Source of the DNA: a virus | Length of the DNA: 35,133 nucleotides | Virus record (IMG/VR): IMGVR_UViG_3300008110_008245 | Span: 1 to 35,133 of that record | Direction: 5' to 3' (one strand) | Shown: positions 6,517-15,281 of the stretch, piece by piece | Layout of the letters: each line of letters starts with the position of its first letter | How positions within the stretch are numbered: the stretch's first letter is position 1 | Translations under genes and position numbers: made by a program | Notes under the pieces: model-generated | Seen by the model: the letters and a program-made list of their open reading frames with translations, nothing else | Databases searched by the model: none | What the model was told of the DNA's origin: nothing

Positions 6517-7102
6517 CAATCACCTCCCCATCCTCTATTGCTGGTTCATCAAGTATCGAATTAATTACATCTGGAGGTAGCACACCGCTTCGTCCCATAA
6601 TCTCCAAAAGCTTACGGGCTTCTGATTCAGGGGAGAACTGGCTTACAGTGCTCACATCTATTACGCCGGAAAGAGTAGACCTAACATTAACCTGAGAATT
6701 GACATCCATTTGGATGTTTAGGTTTGTTTGTTCCATGCCAAGAAGTTTTTGACGTCGGTCCATTATTGAAAGAACCTGTTGAATTGCCTTCAGGTCTGGT
6801 TCAGCGGTTACTTCTGTTCCATCATCCATCTCTATCTTGCGATGTTGGGTCATTGGCCATATAGCTGACTGGAGCGAGTCAAGTCTTTCAAGCTCCATCC
6901 TTAGTAGCTCCGGGTAAGCAACTAAAGCTTCGGAGTTGAGCTTCTCAAGCTGTCTTCTAATGGCGGTTCCAACTGCCCTGCTTGACATGCCGAACCTACG
7001 GGCTATTTCGCCGTGCGTTACACCTGCTTGCCTTAGTTTGAATATACGCAAGTCTCTTTCTGCAAGAAACTCTCTCGTTAAACCGCCTTCGCCTTTGGAC
7101 AC
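6449..7102 (-). CDS. HTH protein, terminase-small-subunit-like (217 aa)
   Basis: Residues about 18-50 (RIFKLRQAGVTHGEIARRFG then MSSRAVGTAIRRQLEKL) are a clear helix-turn-helix. Then come a helical segment and the pattern AIWPMTQ...KAIQQVLSIMDRRQKLLGME, seen in many actinophage small-terminase or sigma-like HTH proteins. The C-terminal part is acidic and low-complexity. The start is a GTG directly after the primase-helicase stop. A DNA-recognition role is clear; whether it acts in packaging is not shown, since no large terminase is in the window. Confidence 0.65.
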   Translation of the reverse strand: MSKGEGGLTREFLAERDLRIFKLRQAGVTHGEIARRFGMSSRAVGTAIRRQLEKLNSEALVAYPELLRMELERLDSLQSAIWPMTQHRKIEMDDGTEVTAEPDLKAIQQVLSIMDRRQKLLGMEQTNLNIQMDVNSQVNVRSTLSGVIDVSTVSQFSPESEARKLLEIMGRSGVLPPDVINSILDEPAIEDGEVIDVEETTSDGGYVQEAISDGTKE

Positions 7103-8854
7103 TTAGCCAACTTTCATATACTCAAGGACTTCAAATGGGAAAATCTTTCCACGTTTCATTTTAGTCGGCCACGGGCGTTCATCGCGGCCACCCCTAAAAT
7201 GCCTCACATCGTAGACATAGCCTTCCATTGATGTTGGGTCTGGTTGCAATGAGATACCGAACTCCGGCCAACGCGACCACACAGCAGAACCGAATGGTCG
7301 AAGCTCACGGGTGGTAAGACTTGAACCAAGAGGTGCGTGATGTTCAAGCCATAGGCCACATCCAAACTGGTCACGAATGTAGTCAAGGAAGCGAGCAACC
7401 TCAACTGCAACAGCTTCGCTTGTCCTGTTGCCAGAGTCAATGAATGACTTGTACAAAGGGCCCATAACAAGCAGGTCTGGCTTAATCTTCTCAACAGTCT
7501 CTTCAACAAGAAGCCTGTCTGAGACACTCAGCAAGTCAATTCCAGCTGGCTTGATGAGAAGGTGGGCTTCAACCTGTTCAATACGCTTGCCATTCATCAA
7601 TTGCGTACGGGCGATTGCAGCATTCATAATGCTACGGGATGTGCGCCGGATGATTCGCTCTGGGTTCTCAAGGTCAATAGTCAATGTCCTAATTGGAGGC
7701 ATTGATTGATACGTAAACGGATTGACACCAGCTGCAGAGAGGATTGCAACCTGTCGTGCAAGCATTGTCTTTCCAACGCCTTCGGCTGCAACAACGATTA
7801 CTCGCTCTTTACGCTCTAGTAGTCCAGGGATAATCCAATCAAAACTGTCGTTGTCTGATTCAGAGATGAAACTTTCCCAGTTGACCAAGCGACCAGTGTC
7901 AGTGCGCTCACTGATTGTCATTGATGTAAGAGCAATGCTTGCCCGGTTTAGCTTCTGCGAGTCACTGAGGTTTTCTGAATCAAAGATGTCATTAATCTTC
8001 ACAAGAATTGAGTCCATTTGAGATGGCTCTTCTTGTTCTTCTTCTACGGGTGATTCAACATAATTGGAAAGAGGGATGAAGTCATCAAAAGTTTTTCCAG
8101 CAGCAAAGTGGTCATAGGTATCTTTTCCTGAAGCAGGGAGCCATACGCCACCGGTGCATCCAGCTTCATTTAGTTTGGCGCGTACATCCATGGCAAACGA
8201 CTTGCCAACATCATCGTTATCTGAAACAACTTCAACATGGGCTCCGGCTAGGACTTTTGTAAAACCGTCCTCCCACTTGTTCCTACCTGCTCCACCTGGG
8301 CCTGTAGTTGCGATAATTCCTAACTCAATTAGAGCATCGGCATCTTTTTCGCCCTCAACAACCCAAATAGGTTCGTTGTTCTTTACTCCCTCAATGACTG
8401 CGGGCAGGTTGTAAAGAATCTTGCTGATTCCAGAAAGAGAATAAAGCCAGTCTCCACTTTTCTCTGGGTTTGGGCGGCGTTGAAGAAACGACTTAGTTCC
8501 GTCTTCACGCAAGAACCGTTGCTTCTCGTATGCAAGCTCACCATTTTCGTCTATGTACTTGTAAGTCTTTACAAGCCTCTGTTTTGGCTTGCTGTTCTTG
8601 TCAAATGTTGAAGATGGGGGGAATAGGTCTTTCTGCGTCAAACCAACTGCATCACATATCTCTGATGCGCTGCATGGTTTGCCTCTATGACAGTAAACAA
8701 CGACCTTTCCATTGTCGTCTTTGATAGAAAGCGACGGGTTGTTGTCATCATTACGACACGGGCATCGAGCTTGCCACTGTCCATCACCACCTCGGACGCC
8801 TTGAAGCTTGCTTAAGAAGTTTGAAACTGTAACTGAGGCGGTGTAGGTCATCAT
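7103..8854 (-). CDS. Bifunctional phage DNA primase-helicase (583 aa)
   Basis: Domains in order: zinc-binding domain with C31, C33, C55 (followed by H56) and C61; TOPRIM domain with VVEGEKDADAL (E168-D171) and SDNDD (211-215); a linker rich in acidic residues; then a RecA-like helicase with Walker A AEGVGKT at 357-363, a Walker B-like LLVMGP strand and LEHHAPLG. This is the layout of gp4/RepA-type primase-helicases that lay down lagging-strand primers and unwind the fork. All key residues are present. ATGATG start overlaps the WhiB stop, and WhiB, DUF932 and HTH genes are cotranscribed. Confidence 0.88.
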   Translation of the reverse strand: MMTYTASVTVSNFLSKLQGVRGGDGQWQARCPCRNDDNNPSLSIKDDNGKVVVYCHRGKPCSASEICDAVGLTQKDLFPPSSTFDKNSKPKQRLVKTYKYIDENGELAYEKQRFLREDGTKSFLQRRPNPEKSGDWLYSLSGISKILYNLPAVIEGVKNNEPIWVVEGEKDADALIELGIIATTGPGGAGRNKWEDGFTKVLAGAHVEVVSDNDDVGKSFAMDVRAKLNEAGCTGGVWLPASGKDTYDHFAAGKTFDDFIPLSNYVESPVEEEQEEPSQMDSILVKINDIFDSENLSDSQKLNRASIALTSMTISERTDTGRLVNWESFISESDNDSFDWIIPGLLERKERVIVVAAEGVGKTMLARQVAILSAAGVNPFTYQSMPPIRTLTIDLENPERIIRRTSRSIMNAAIARTQLMNGKRIEQVEAHLLIKPAGIDLLSVSDRLLVEETVEKIKPDLLVMGPLYKSFIDSGNRTSEAVAVEVARFLDYIRDQFGCGLWLEHHAPLGSSLTTRELRPFGSAVWSRWPEFGISLQPDPTSMEGYVYDVRHFRGGRDERPWPTKMKRGKIFPFEVLEYMKVG

Positions 8855-9204
8855 GTGCTCATTAACTGTTGTAGTCGGATAGTTTCATCATACCGTCGGG
8901 TTTTAAAATTCATCTTCTGGCGGAGGAATTTGCGTTGGCTCTCTGTCATACCTCCCCATATTCCAAATGGCTCCCACTCCATTGCATATGTGAGACATTC
9001 CATCTGTATGGAGCACTTTGAGCAGATGCTTTTTGCGTTGTTTATCTTTTCAAGCTCATCTTTGCCTAGTGGAGGTTCAGGGAAAAACCAATCAGTCGGA
9101 TAAGAGATGCAAGCTCCACCCTTTGGGAAATCTGGAGGACCTTCAAGATTCAGCGTCTCGTGTCTACCATTGAACTGCTGATTCTTTTTTTCTTCCATTG
9201 TCAT
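8851..9204 (-). CDS. WhiB-family iron-sulfur regulator (117 aa)
   Basis: Four conserved cysteines C32, C61, C64 and C70 (C-x28-C-x2-C-x5-C) for a 4Fe-4S cluster, and the G-[IV]-W-G-G turn at 81-85, followed by a basic C-terminal tail. WhiB proteins bind the primary sigma factor and DNA and are confined to actinobacteria and their phages, which identifies the host group. First of three WhiB paralogues in the window; placed inside the replication operon, overlapping the primase start. A regulator of host or phage transcription is inferred. Confidence 0.9.
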   Translation of the reverse strand: MTMEEKKNQQFNGRHETLNLEGPPDFPKGGACISYPTDWFFPEPPLGKDELEKINNAKSICSKCSIQMECLTYAMEWEPFGIWGGMTESQRKFLRQKMNFKTRRYDETIRLQQLMST

Positions 9205-9218
9205 GGACGGAAAGAGTA

Positions 9219-9785
9219 TTACTTACTAAACCTCAAGTCAAGTGCTTTCCATGCTGACCATAAGAATTTTCTAATTGACGCCCTAGTTTTGTCATCTCTG
9301 CCTATGGGTTGAGCTATCTGCTGCACAGCCAAGTCCATGGCTCTACCGGATATGTATGCAACTTTATAAATTGCATCCTGCCACTCGTCGCTATTCTTAA
9401 CCTTCTCCCAGGCATACGGGTCAAACTTGTTGTACTTGCTAATCATTTCATCGTCGACATTCGCACGTGAACCCATAATCTCCATGTGCCAACCGGTTGC
9501 TTTTTCAATTGCAAACAAAAGCTGAATCACTCCACGGTCACCTTCTGAATCCTTGAGTTCTTGGACCATGCGATTGAACTTGCGCTCTGAAATCATCTGG
9601 CAGTAAACATCTAGCATATTTGAATAATCTGTTGCTTCAGACATAAACGGGTTGTCATCTATGTTTTCAAATGAAGCGTCTTCAATCATTTCCTGTATTG
9701 CATCTAGATAATCAGACTCTGCTGCGATTGGGTCAATGTCTGCGTAGTCCTCAAATTCTTCGTCCATTGGCTCCCAATCTTCCAT
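9219..9785 (-). CDS. Hypothetical acidic protein (188 aa)
   Basis: The first 65 residues are very acidic (runs of D and E). The rest is helical, with conserved-looking aromatic clusters (DPYAWEKVKNSDEWQDA) and a basic C-terminus. No known motif. It lies between DUF932 and WhiB with 2 and 14 nt gaps, so it is part of the replication operon. A helicase loader or accessory protein would fit the position but nothing in the sequence shows it. Confidence 0.65.
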   Translation of the reverse strand: MEDWEPMDEEFEDYADIDPIAAESDYLDAIQEMIEDASFENIDDNPFMSEATDYSNMLDVYCQMISERKFNRMVQELKDSEGDRGVIQLLFAIEKATGWHMEIMGSRANVDDEMISKYNKFDPYAWEKVKNSDEWQDAIYKVAYISGRAMDLAVQQIAQPIGRDDKTRASIRKFLWSAWKALDLRFSK

Positions 9786-9787
9786 CT

Positions 9788-10807
9788 TTATGTCCCAAGC
9801 AATGCTCTTTGCACTGCCAATTTCTTTTTTGTTGCAGAAGAGTTTTCATCCATGCTAGCGATTGCAAGTTCTTCTGGGCTAGTGAATCTGTAGTGGTCTA
9901 GGTATTCACAAACAGCATTATATACAGACCATGCGTTGTATCCATACCCTGCGGCATTTCTTTCATTCTTATAAATAGAATTTATTGCATCCTCTATCGA
10001 GGTTCTGTGCTCTCTTTGTCTTTTTGTTTCAGACTTTGTGTGAGGTGCAATTATTTTTAAGACTGCATCAGGAACAGCTGATACGGGTGTCTTTATAGAA
10101 AGAAGTTGCTCTGCGCTACGGGTGAATTCATCTCCCCACTTAGTAGAGATTTCCAAAACCTCTTGAGCATCATCAATTATTGAATCCATGTTTCTGGTGT
10201 GGCGAGCCGTGAAAACTCTTCTTGCAGTTTTCTCACCCAGTACAACAGTGTTATTGCATACAGCTCTTATTTCTGTATTTGAATATCTTATTGGCCACAC
10301 TCCGTCATGACCTGCTGAAATGACTAAATATCTATCAAGCTTGTCATTGACTCCAGCCGCATCAATTACTAGCGGACCAAGGTCTATGGTTGCAAAAAAC
10401 CTTGAGCCACCCTTCAAGCAACCGCATGTATCAACTACTGCATCGCCTTTTGAAGCACCAACCACAGCGAGAGCTCTTTCAAGGACTTCGCTGTTCTGTC
10501 TTACCTCGTATCTTGTGCCAACAGTCGCTAACGGGTGAAAAGAACCGTCAAAATCTTGTTTCAGAGTCGCCCTACTGTCATTGATGACTATGGGTGAGCC
10601 ATCTGAGTTCCTAATGAGCTCCCCTGAGTCATCTACAGCCGCCACCTTGGTGAGAACAACGTCATAGTTGGCGCTGGCTGCCTCGAGCATCGCCTCCATG
10701 GTCTGGAGGCCTCTCATGGGCGTTCCAAGCCGGTGCCAAGGCACCTGACGGTCGTTATAGGCCATGCGAATCCGACCGTTTTTGGTTTTATCTAGTCCGT
10801 GAGCCAT
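9788..10807 (-). CDS. DUF932 family phage/plasmid protein (339 aa)
   Basis: The N-terminus (MAHGLD, then PWHRLGTPM), the central CGCLKGGSRFFATIDLG, the HDGVWPIRYSNTEIRAVCNNTV stretch and the C-terminal YGYNAWSVYNAVCEYLDHYR are characteristic of DUF932 (phage/plasmid-like protein, TIGR03299). These proteins are common in plasmids and phages near replication genes; their biochemical role is not established. ATG 10807 is chosen because GGAGG precedes it closely. First gene of the minus-strand replication operon, divergent from the promoter at 10854. Confidence 0.85.
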   Translation of the reverse strand: MAHGLDKTKNGRIRMAYNDRQVPWHRLGTPMRGLQTMEAMLEAASANYDVVLTKVAAVDDSGELIRNSDGSPIVINDSRATLKQDFDGSFHPLATVGTRYEVRQNSEVLERALAVVGASKGDAVVDTCGCLKGGSRFFATIDLGPLVIDAAGVNDKLDRYLVISAGHDGVWPIRYSNTEIRAVCNNTVVLGEKTARRVFTARHTRNMDSIIDDAQEVLEISTKWGDEFTRSAEQLLSIKTPVSAVPDAVLKIIAPHTKSETKRQREHRTSIEDAINSIYKNERNAAGYGYNAWSVYNAVCEYLDHYRFTSPEELAIASMDENSSATKKKLAVQRALLGT

Positions 10808-10853
10808 TTTTCCTCCAACCAATTATCCCACAGCCACACTTTAGTAAAAATAC

Positions 10854-10882
10854 TTGCAATTACGGAAAAGCGGCTGTACTCT
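10854..10882 (+). promoter_or_regulatory. Promoter TTGCAA-N17-TACTCT, leaderless type
   Basis: TTGCAA 10854-10859, exactly 17 nt, TACTCT 10877-10882. The next ATG is at 10889, about where transcription should start, so the mRNA would be leaderless, which is common in actinobacteria. The same -35 recurs at 12866, 22838 and 34538. Confidence 0.65.
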
Positions 10883-10888
10883 TTTGCC

Positions 10889-11548
10889 ATGACAACAACT
10901 TACCCCCCTAAAACACAAGAATTCCTCACTAATTTCTCCGACCAAGCCGTCAAGATGATGATGGCAACAAAGCTTATGGGTAGCAAGATTAGTAAGGGCC
11001 CAGTAGACACCCCGGCAGTGCTTTTCTATGCAGTTCCAGGCAAAGAAAACCCTCTTGAAGAAGAGGTCGGCGTTGTTGAAATCAATCCAGAAGATGGTCA
11101 ACCTGGACAACACATTTTTAATTGGCTCATCAATGTTTACAAGGATGTTTCAGTTGCCCCAATCTGGGGAGGAATCATCTCTGATGTTGTAGCTCATGTT
11201 GGCGGCTTAAGCGAAGAAGAAACTGCTCGGCAAATGCATGAAATTAAGAATCGTTACCCAGGTAAAAACTTGCAAGAAATTTACATGGAGAACCCGTTAG
11301 AAGACACGCTCACTGAAGGCTTGTCAACAATCATTTTTGATAGCTACGGAAACTTTGCAACAAACTTCACTGCATACAAGTACTCAGATTCTGGTACTCC
11401 GGTTTTTGATTTTGAAAACAGTGTGTTTGTTGGTTCTATGTTTGATGATGATGCTGAGTCTTACTCAGAGCAGCTGATTACTTCACAAATTCAAGCTTTT
11501 ATCATCGCAGTTGAGATTACAGAAGGCACTCGTTCACATGCAAAATAA
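10889..11548 (+). CDS. Hypothetical protein (219 aa)
   Basis: ATG 10889 is supported by the promoter placed for a leaderless transcript; no ribosome site precedes it. The protein is acidic and soluble, with segments such as HIFNWLINVYKDVSVAPIWGG and a C-terminal acidic part (FDDDAESYSEQ). No family recognised. It is first in a three-gene plus-strand operon whose members overlap (11538 start inside its 3' end). Confidence 0.65.
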   Translation: MTTTYPPKTQEFLTNFSDQAVKMMMATKLMGSKISKGPVDTPAVLFYAVPGKENPLEEEVGVVEINPEDGQPGQHIFNWLINVYKDVSVAPIWGGIISDVVAHVGGLSEEETARQMHEIKNRYPGKNLQEIYMENPLEDTLTEGLSTIIFDSYGNFATNFTAYKYSDSGTPVFDFENSVFVGSMFDDDAESYSEQLITSQIQAFIIAVEITEGTRSHAK

Positions 11549-11783
11549 AAAACCACCCGTTGATTATGTTTTGGCCCAATCTGCAAGCGTATTGCGACGT
11601 GTCGCAGTGATTCGAGATTACGGGTTCACTTTTGACGCAGAAACATCACATCTTGTAGACGAAACAATAAAGATGATTGAAGAAGCAGTTTTGGACATTG
11701 TAAAAGAAGTTGCTGGAAATTATGGCGAACATATGAATACTGGGCCATGTTCAAGTATTGGAACGGAATACAACAACCGATGA
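11538..11783 (+). CDS. Small hypothetical protein (81 aa)
   Basis: ATG 11538 lies 11 bp inside the previous gene and gives MQNKKPPVDY. The body is helical with an amphipathic stretch (HLVDETIKMIEEAVLDIVKE). It ends in an ATGA overlap at 11780. No family recognised; the coupled arrangement supports translation. Confidence 0.55.
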   Translation: MQNKKPPVDYVLAQSASVLRRVAVIRDYGFTFDAETSHLVDETIKMIEEAVLDIVKEVAGNYGEHMNTGPCSSIGTEYNNR

Positions 11784-12112
11784 TATTTTCATTTGAATTC
11801 AACTTGTCAAAACTCCAGGCTGAGCTTGTAACCGAAGCTCTACTTGCAATGATTAACTCTGGAAACCGATTGGCAGTATCAAAAGACGAAGACGATGTAC
11901 TGCAAACTGCACTCAATGGTCGGAAGTTAAGCGAAAACGAAATGTCTCAATTAATTATTGCTTTTCAGCAGGCTAACTCAGTACTCGGAGAGATTGAGCA
12001 AATTGAAGAAGAAGAGAATAGGGTCGAAGCAGAAAAAAGCATCTCTGGAGTAGTTGAGGGTTTTTACGAGATGTTTCAGTCATCAGAGAAACCGCCACCT
12101 TTCAATTTGTAG
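11780..12112 (+). CDS. Hypothetical helical protein (110 aa)
   Basis: ATG 11780 overlaps the previous stop as ATGA, so I prefer it to the in-frame ATG at 11747. Mostly helical with an acidic coiled-coil-like segment (EIEQIEEEENRVEAEK). The 3' end overlaps the convergent gene by 37 bp. The two genes share this stretch in opposite strands, so its codons are doubly constrained. No family recognised. Confidence 0.6.
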   Translation: MIFSFEFNLSKLQAELVTEALLAMINSGNRLAVSKDEDDVLQTALNGRKLSENEMSQLIIAFQQANSVLGEIEQIEEEENRVEAEKSISGVVEGFYEMFQSSEKPPPFNL

Positions 12113-12486
12113 ACTCCATTCTCTAGGTCGCTGCTTAGAGACTCTCTCCATCTAAAGCTGAATTCTTGATGGGTCTCGTCGTTTCTAGGTGAATAGTCAA
12201 ATGCGCTGTTTGCTTCTTCCAGCAGAATCTTTTCATCTTCGACAATTCCATGTCTAAGATAAAGGTCTGCAAGTGCGCTGTTTGGTGAATCACCAACGCC
12301 AATCATTTTTGCTTCATCTGAATCCCAGAAATCCAGTGCATCACAATCATCTCCATGAATGTAATTTTCAAGGGCTTCTGACTCGCCCGTGTATTCTGCA
12401 ATAGCGAACCATTTGCCACCTTCGTAAACACCGGAATAGCGTGCCTCTCTGATGACTACTGGGTAAAGAGATATTGCGTCACTCAT
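12076..12486 (-). CDS. Hypothetical acidic protein (136 aa)
   Basis: Acidic soluble protein with strand-like segments (YSGVYEGGKWFAIAEYTG) and a helical middle. Its start overlaps the end of the thioredoxin gene by 8 bp, so the two are translated together. No family recognised; a thioredoxin substrate or partner is only a guess from position. Confidence 0.65.
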   Translation of the reverse strand: MSDAISLYPVVIREARYSGVYEGGKWFAIAEYTGESEALENYIHGDDCDALDFWDSDEAKMIGVGDSPNSALADLYLRHGIVEDEKILLEEANSAFDYSPRNDETHQEFSFRWRESLSSDLENGVYKLKGGGFSDD

Positions 12487-12817
12487 CTTCGTAAGACTCA
12501 GCTGACAAAACTTTCTCTAGTTCTGTAACAATAAAGTCTGGTCCGGCAGCTCCTACAATTGTTGAGACAACCTCGCCATCAGCAAATATCAATAGTGTTG
12601 GAATGCTCATGACATTGAAGCGCTTTGCCAGGTCAGGGTTCTTGTCAACATCGGATTTGACGAACCGTATTGCGCCTTCATATGCGGTACTGAGTTCATC
12701 AAGCAATGGAGCCATGTACTGGCACGGGCCACACCATGTAGCCCAAATATCAAGGACCATTGGCGTAGGGCTTTCTAAAAGGACAGAGTCAAACTCCTGC
12801 TGTGTAATTTCTCTCAT
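12479..12817 (-). CDS. Thioredoxin (112 aa)
   Basis: WCGPC at residues 28-32 is the redox-active site, with the cis-proline motif MSIPTLLIF (about 73-81) and the usual length for thioredoxin. Reduces disulfides in the cytoplasm; phages use thioredoxins for ribonucleotide reductase or as polymerase factors, neither of which is seen here. ATG 12817 is chosen because it gives the standard N-terminus (MREITQQEFD); the frame extends further upstream without similarity. Divergent from the WhiB-SNF2 operon. Confidence 0.88.
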   Translation of the reverse strand: MREITQQEFDSVLLESPTPMVLDIWATWCGPCQYMAPLLDELSTAYEGAIRFVKSDVDKNPDLAKRFNVMSIPTLLIFADGEVVSTIVGAAGPDFIVTELEKVLSAESYEDE

Positions 12818-12865
12818 ATATCTATTGTATTCCTTATTCCTCCACCCATGAATATGCCTTACGGG

Positions 12866-12894
12866 TTGCAACAGGCCAGCCGTGTGTGTATATT
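12866..12894 (+). promoter_or_regulatory. Promoter TTGCAA-N17-TATATT
   Basis: TTGCAA 12866-12871, 17-nt spacer, TATATT 12889-12894, 29 nt before the WhiB ATG, with AAAGGAG in between. It drives the WhiB and SNF2 helicase pair. Confidence 0.7.
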
Positions 12895-12923
12895 GACTCA
12901 ACACCCAATATTAAAGGAGCTTT

Positions 12924-13154
12924 ATGATTTATTCAGGCGACAGCTGGCGTTCAGCACGTGCGTGCATTAGTGCAAATACGCTCACATTCTTCCCTCGCAA
13001 TCGCAAACAGCGCTTAGAAGCTCTTGGGTATTGTGGAATTTGCCTTGTCCGTGGAGAGTGTCTCAAGTATGCTCTTGATAATTCAATTGAGTTTGGCATC
13101 TACGGGGGAAAGACTGAAGACGAACGCAAAATCATGTTGCGTCGCAGGCGATGA
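12924..13154 (+). CDS. WhiB-family iron-sulfur protein, short form (76 aa)
   Basis: Cysteines C14, C37, C40 and C46 and the turn GIYGG at 58-62 fit the WhiB signature; the C-terminus is very basic (KIMLRRRR) as in DNA-binding WhiB proteins. Shorter than most cellular members, typical of phage copies. Ribosome site AAAGGAG. The stop overlaps the SNF2 start (ATGA), so helicase translation is coupled to this regulator. Confidence 0.88.
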   Translation: MIYSGDSWRSARACISANTLTFFPRNRKQRLEALGYCGICLVRGECLKYALDNSIEFGIYGGKTEDERKIMLRRRR

Positions 13155-15088
13155 ACGAAAAACGACTCTGGCTAAATGACGACCATCTAATAATCGACTT
13201 TCCATACGACCAAGACGAGGTCGCAGCGATTAAGAAGATACCTGGAGCTAAATGGGACAAGCTCGCCCGTGTTTGGCGTGCTCCTGCTACATCTCTTTCA
13301 GAGATTAGAGACTTTGCAATCCTTCATGACTTTGAAGTTGATACATCAATAATGCTTTTTGACGAACCGAAACGATTGAATAAGTCATTTGGCATGTGGA
13401 GCGACGATAGCTGGATTTATCTTGGCTTTAACTACGACCAAGTAAAAGTTCGTTCTGTAAAACAGCTTCCGGGGGTTACGTGGGATTCAAAATCTAAAGC
13501 ATGGAGAGTTCCACGGACTGCTGTTCGTGAAGCAATTCAATGGGCTGCAATGTTCAAAATAGATGTACCGGCAGAACTGCATCTTGACGCAGAAGAGTTT
13601 GCTGAAGTCAGCAAAAAACGGGCAGATGCATCACGGGCTAGTAGTGCAGAAATAAAAATACCAAACATTTCTGGCTCACTACTCCCATATCAAATGGCTG
13701 GTGTGTCTTACGCACATCAAGCCAGAAGGTGCTTCATTGCTGACGACATGGGTCTCGGCAAAACACTTCAAGCTTTGGCCACTCTTGAATACTGTTCATC
13801 GCTTGGCGAAGATGTGTACCCAGCGATAGTCATGTGTCCATCAAACCTTGTTCTCAACTGGAAAGCAGAAGTTGAAAAATGGATTCCATCCCGAAAGGCG
13901 TCAGTAGTCACTGACCGTTCTTACTTCCCTGAAGAAGAACACGACATAATCGTGATTGGTTATGCGAATATTCATCACTGGGTTAAGAGTCTCAAGGGAT
14001 ATAAGTCATTGGTGTGCGACGAATCCCACTATCTAAAAACTCCAACAGCTCAGCGCACTAAAGCAGCCATAAAAATTTCTAAGACAATCAAGTCTGGAGT
14101 TGTTTTGTGCCTTACGGGAACGCCTGTAACAAACAGGCCAGCTGAGTATGCAAGTCAACTAGAGATTATTGGCCGTCTAAACGAGCTGGGTGGCACCTGG
14201 GGCTTCTATAGGCGCTACTGCGGTGCCTTCAAGGACAAATGGGGTCATTGGAATACATCTGGGGCAACAAACCTTCAAGAGCTCAATGAGATACTTCGTT
14301 CTCTTTGCTATATACGCAGAACAAAAGAACAGGTTCTTCCGGAACTGCCCGATGTAATACATGACAGGCATGTGATTAGTCTTTCTGAAAAGCACAAAGC
14401 AGAATACAAGAAAGCAGAAGACGACATAGTCGAGTACTTGGTTCAGCGCGCAAAAGAAATTGCAATAGAAATAGGCAAGTCTCCATACTCAGCTGCCGTT
14501 GTTGCAAAAATAAAAGCTGAATCAAATATTCACCTTGTAAAGCTTTCGGTTTTACGCCGTCTTGCAGCCAAAGGAAAGATGGACTCAATCAAAGAGTGGG
14601 TAAAGACTCAGATTGAAGCTGGTGAGAAAGTTGTAATTGCTGCACACCATAGAGATGTAGTTGATTTCTTGGCAAACGAGTTTGGCGGCTTAAAAATTCA
14701 AGGTGGCATGGATGTGCAGGATGTTGAAAAAGCAAAAAAAGAATTTCAAACTCTTTCAACAGAAGAAGCTCCAGTGATAGTTCTTTCTATGCAGGCAGCT
14801 AAAACAGGGCACACGCTTACAGCTGCTCAAAAAGTATTGTTCGTAGAACTTCCATGGACTCCTGCAGATGTTGACCAGCTTTACAGTCGGTGTCACCGAT
14901 TGGGACAAAAGGGTTCTGTTATGGTCACATACGCAATAGCCACGGGTACTGTTGATGAGCAGATTTACGACTTGATACAGTCAAAGCGCTCGATAGTTAA
15001 CGCTGCCGTTGAAGGTTCAGATGACTCATCGGATGATTCATCAAGCCAATTGGTGCTTGACTATCTAAAACGAGGGCTTACCCGTTAA
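13151..15088 (+). CDS. SNF2-family helicase with two N-terminal HARP-like repeats (645 aa)
   Basis: Residues about 12-65 and 87-140 are two related modules (IPGAKWDKLARVWRAP and LPGVTWDSKSKAWRVP) resembling the HARP domains of SMARCAL1-type annealing helicases. The SNF2 core follows: Walker A DDMGLGKT (198-205), DESH box (290-293), LTGTPVTNRP (motif III), and C-terminal RCHRLGQKG and TVDEQIY (motif VI region). An ATP-driven DNA translocase or fork-remodelling enzyme is expected. All core motifs are intact. The 3' end overlaps the convergent small gene by 11 bp. Confidence 0.9.
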   Translation: MNEKRLWLNDDHLIIDFPYDQDEVAAIKKIPGAKWDKLARVWRAPATSLSEIRDFAILHDFEVDTSIMLFDEPKRLNKSFGMWSDDSWIYLGFNYDQVKVRSVKQLPGVTWDSKSKAWRVPRTAVREAIQWAAMFKIDVPAELHLDAEEFAEVSKKRADASRASSAEIKIPNISGSLLPYQMAGVSYAHQARRCFIADDMGLGKTLQALATLEYCSSLGEDVYPAIVMCPSNLVLNWKAEVEKWIPSRKASVVTDRSYFPEEEHDIIVIGYANIHHWVKSLKGYKSLVCDESHYLKTPTAQRTKAAIKISKTIKSGVVLCLTGTPVTNRPAEYASQLEIIGRLNELGGTWGFYRRYCGAFKDKWGHWNTSGATNLQELNEILRSLCYIRRTKEQVLPELPDVIHDRHVISLSEKHKAEYKKAEDDIVEYLVQRAKEIAIEIGKSPYSAAVVAKIKAESNIHLVKLSVLRRLAAKGKMDSIKEWVKTQIEAGEKVVIAAHHRDVVDFLANEFGGLKIQGGMDVQDVEKAKKEFQTLSTEEAPVIVLSMQAAKTGHTLTAAQKVLFVELPWTPADVDQLYSRCHRLGQKGSVMVTYAIATGTVDEQIYDLIQSKRSIVNAAVEGSDDSSDDSSSQLVLDYLKRGLTR

Positions 15089-15281
15089 CAGCTTTGATGC
15101 ATTCTTTGCAGGTAACTAAATCTTTGTTGTAGGTGACATGGTAAGAGCCATCTTCAAGACCACACGATGTCAAGTAGTAAGGAAGGCCATGCCAACCGTT
15201 GCCATTATGAACAACGATTTCATCTTCTTTGTTTTCGGTTATGCCTGCTCCAAGTTGAGCAAGAATGTTCCTGATTCCCAC
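15078..15281 (-). CDS. Small hypothetical protein with Cys pairs (67 aa)
   Basis: Starts at GTG 15281, 43 bp inside the upstream gene, and ends within the 3' end of the convergent helicase gene. The sequence has a TSCG motif and a C-terminal CKEC pair, a possible zinc site, and a GNGWHGLPYY stretch. Both ends overlapping other genes is unusual but fits this compact genome. Function unknown. Confidence 0.5.
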   Translation of the reverse strand: MGIRNILAQLGAGITENKEDEIVVHNGNGWHGLPYYLTSCGLEDGSYHVTYNKDLVTCKECIKAVNG

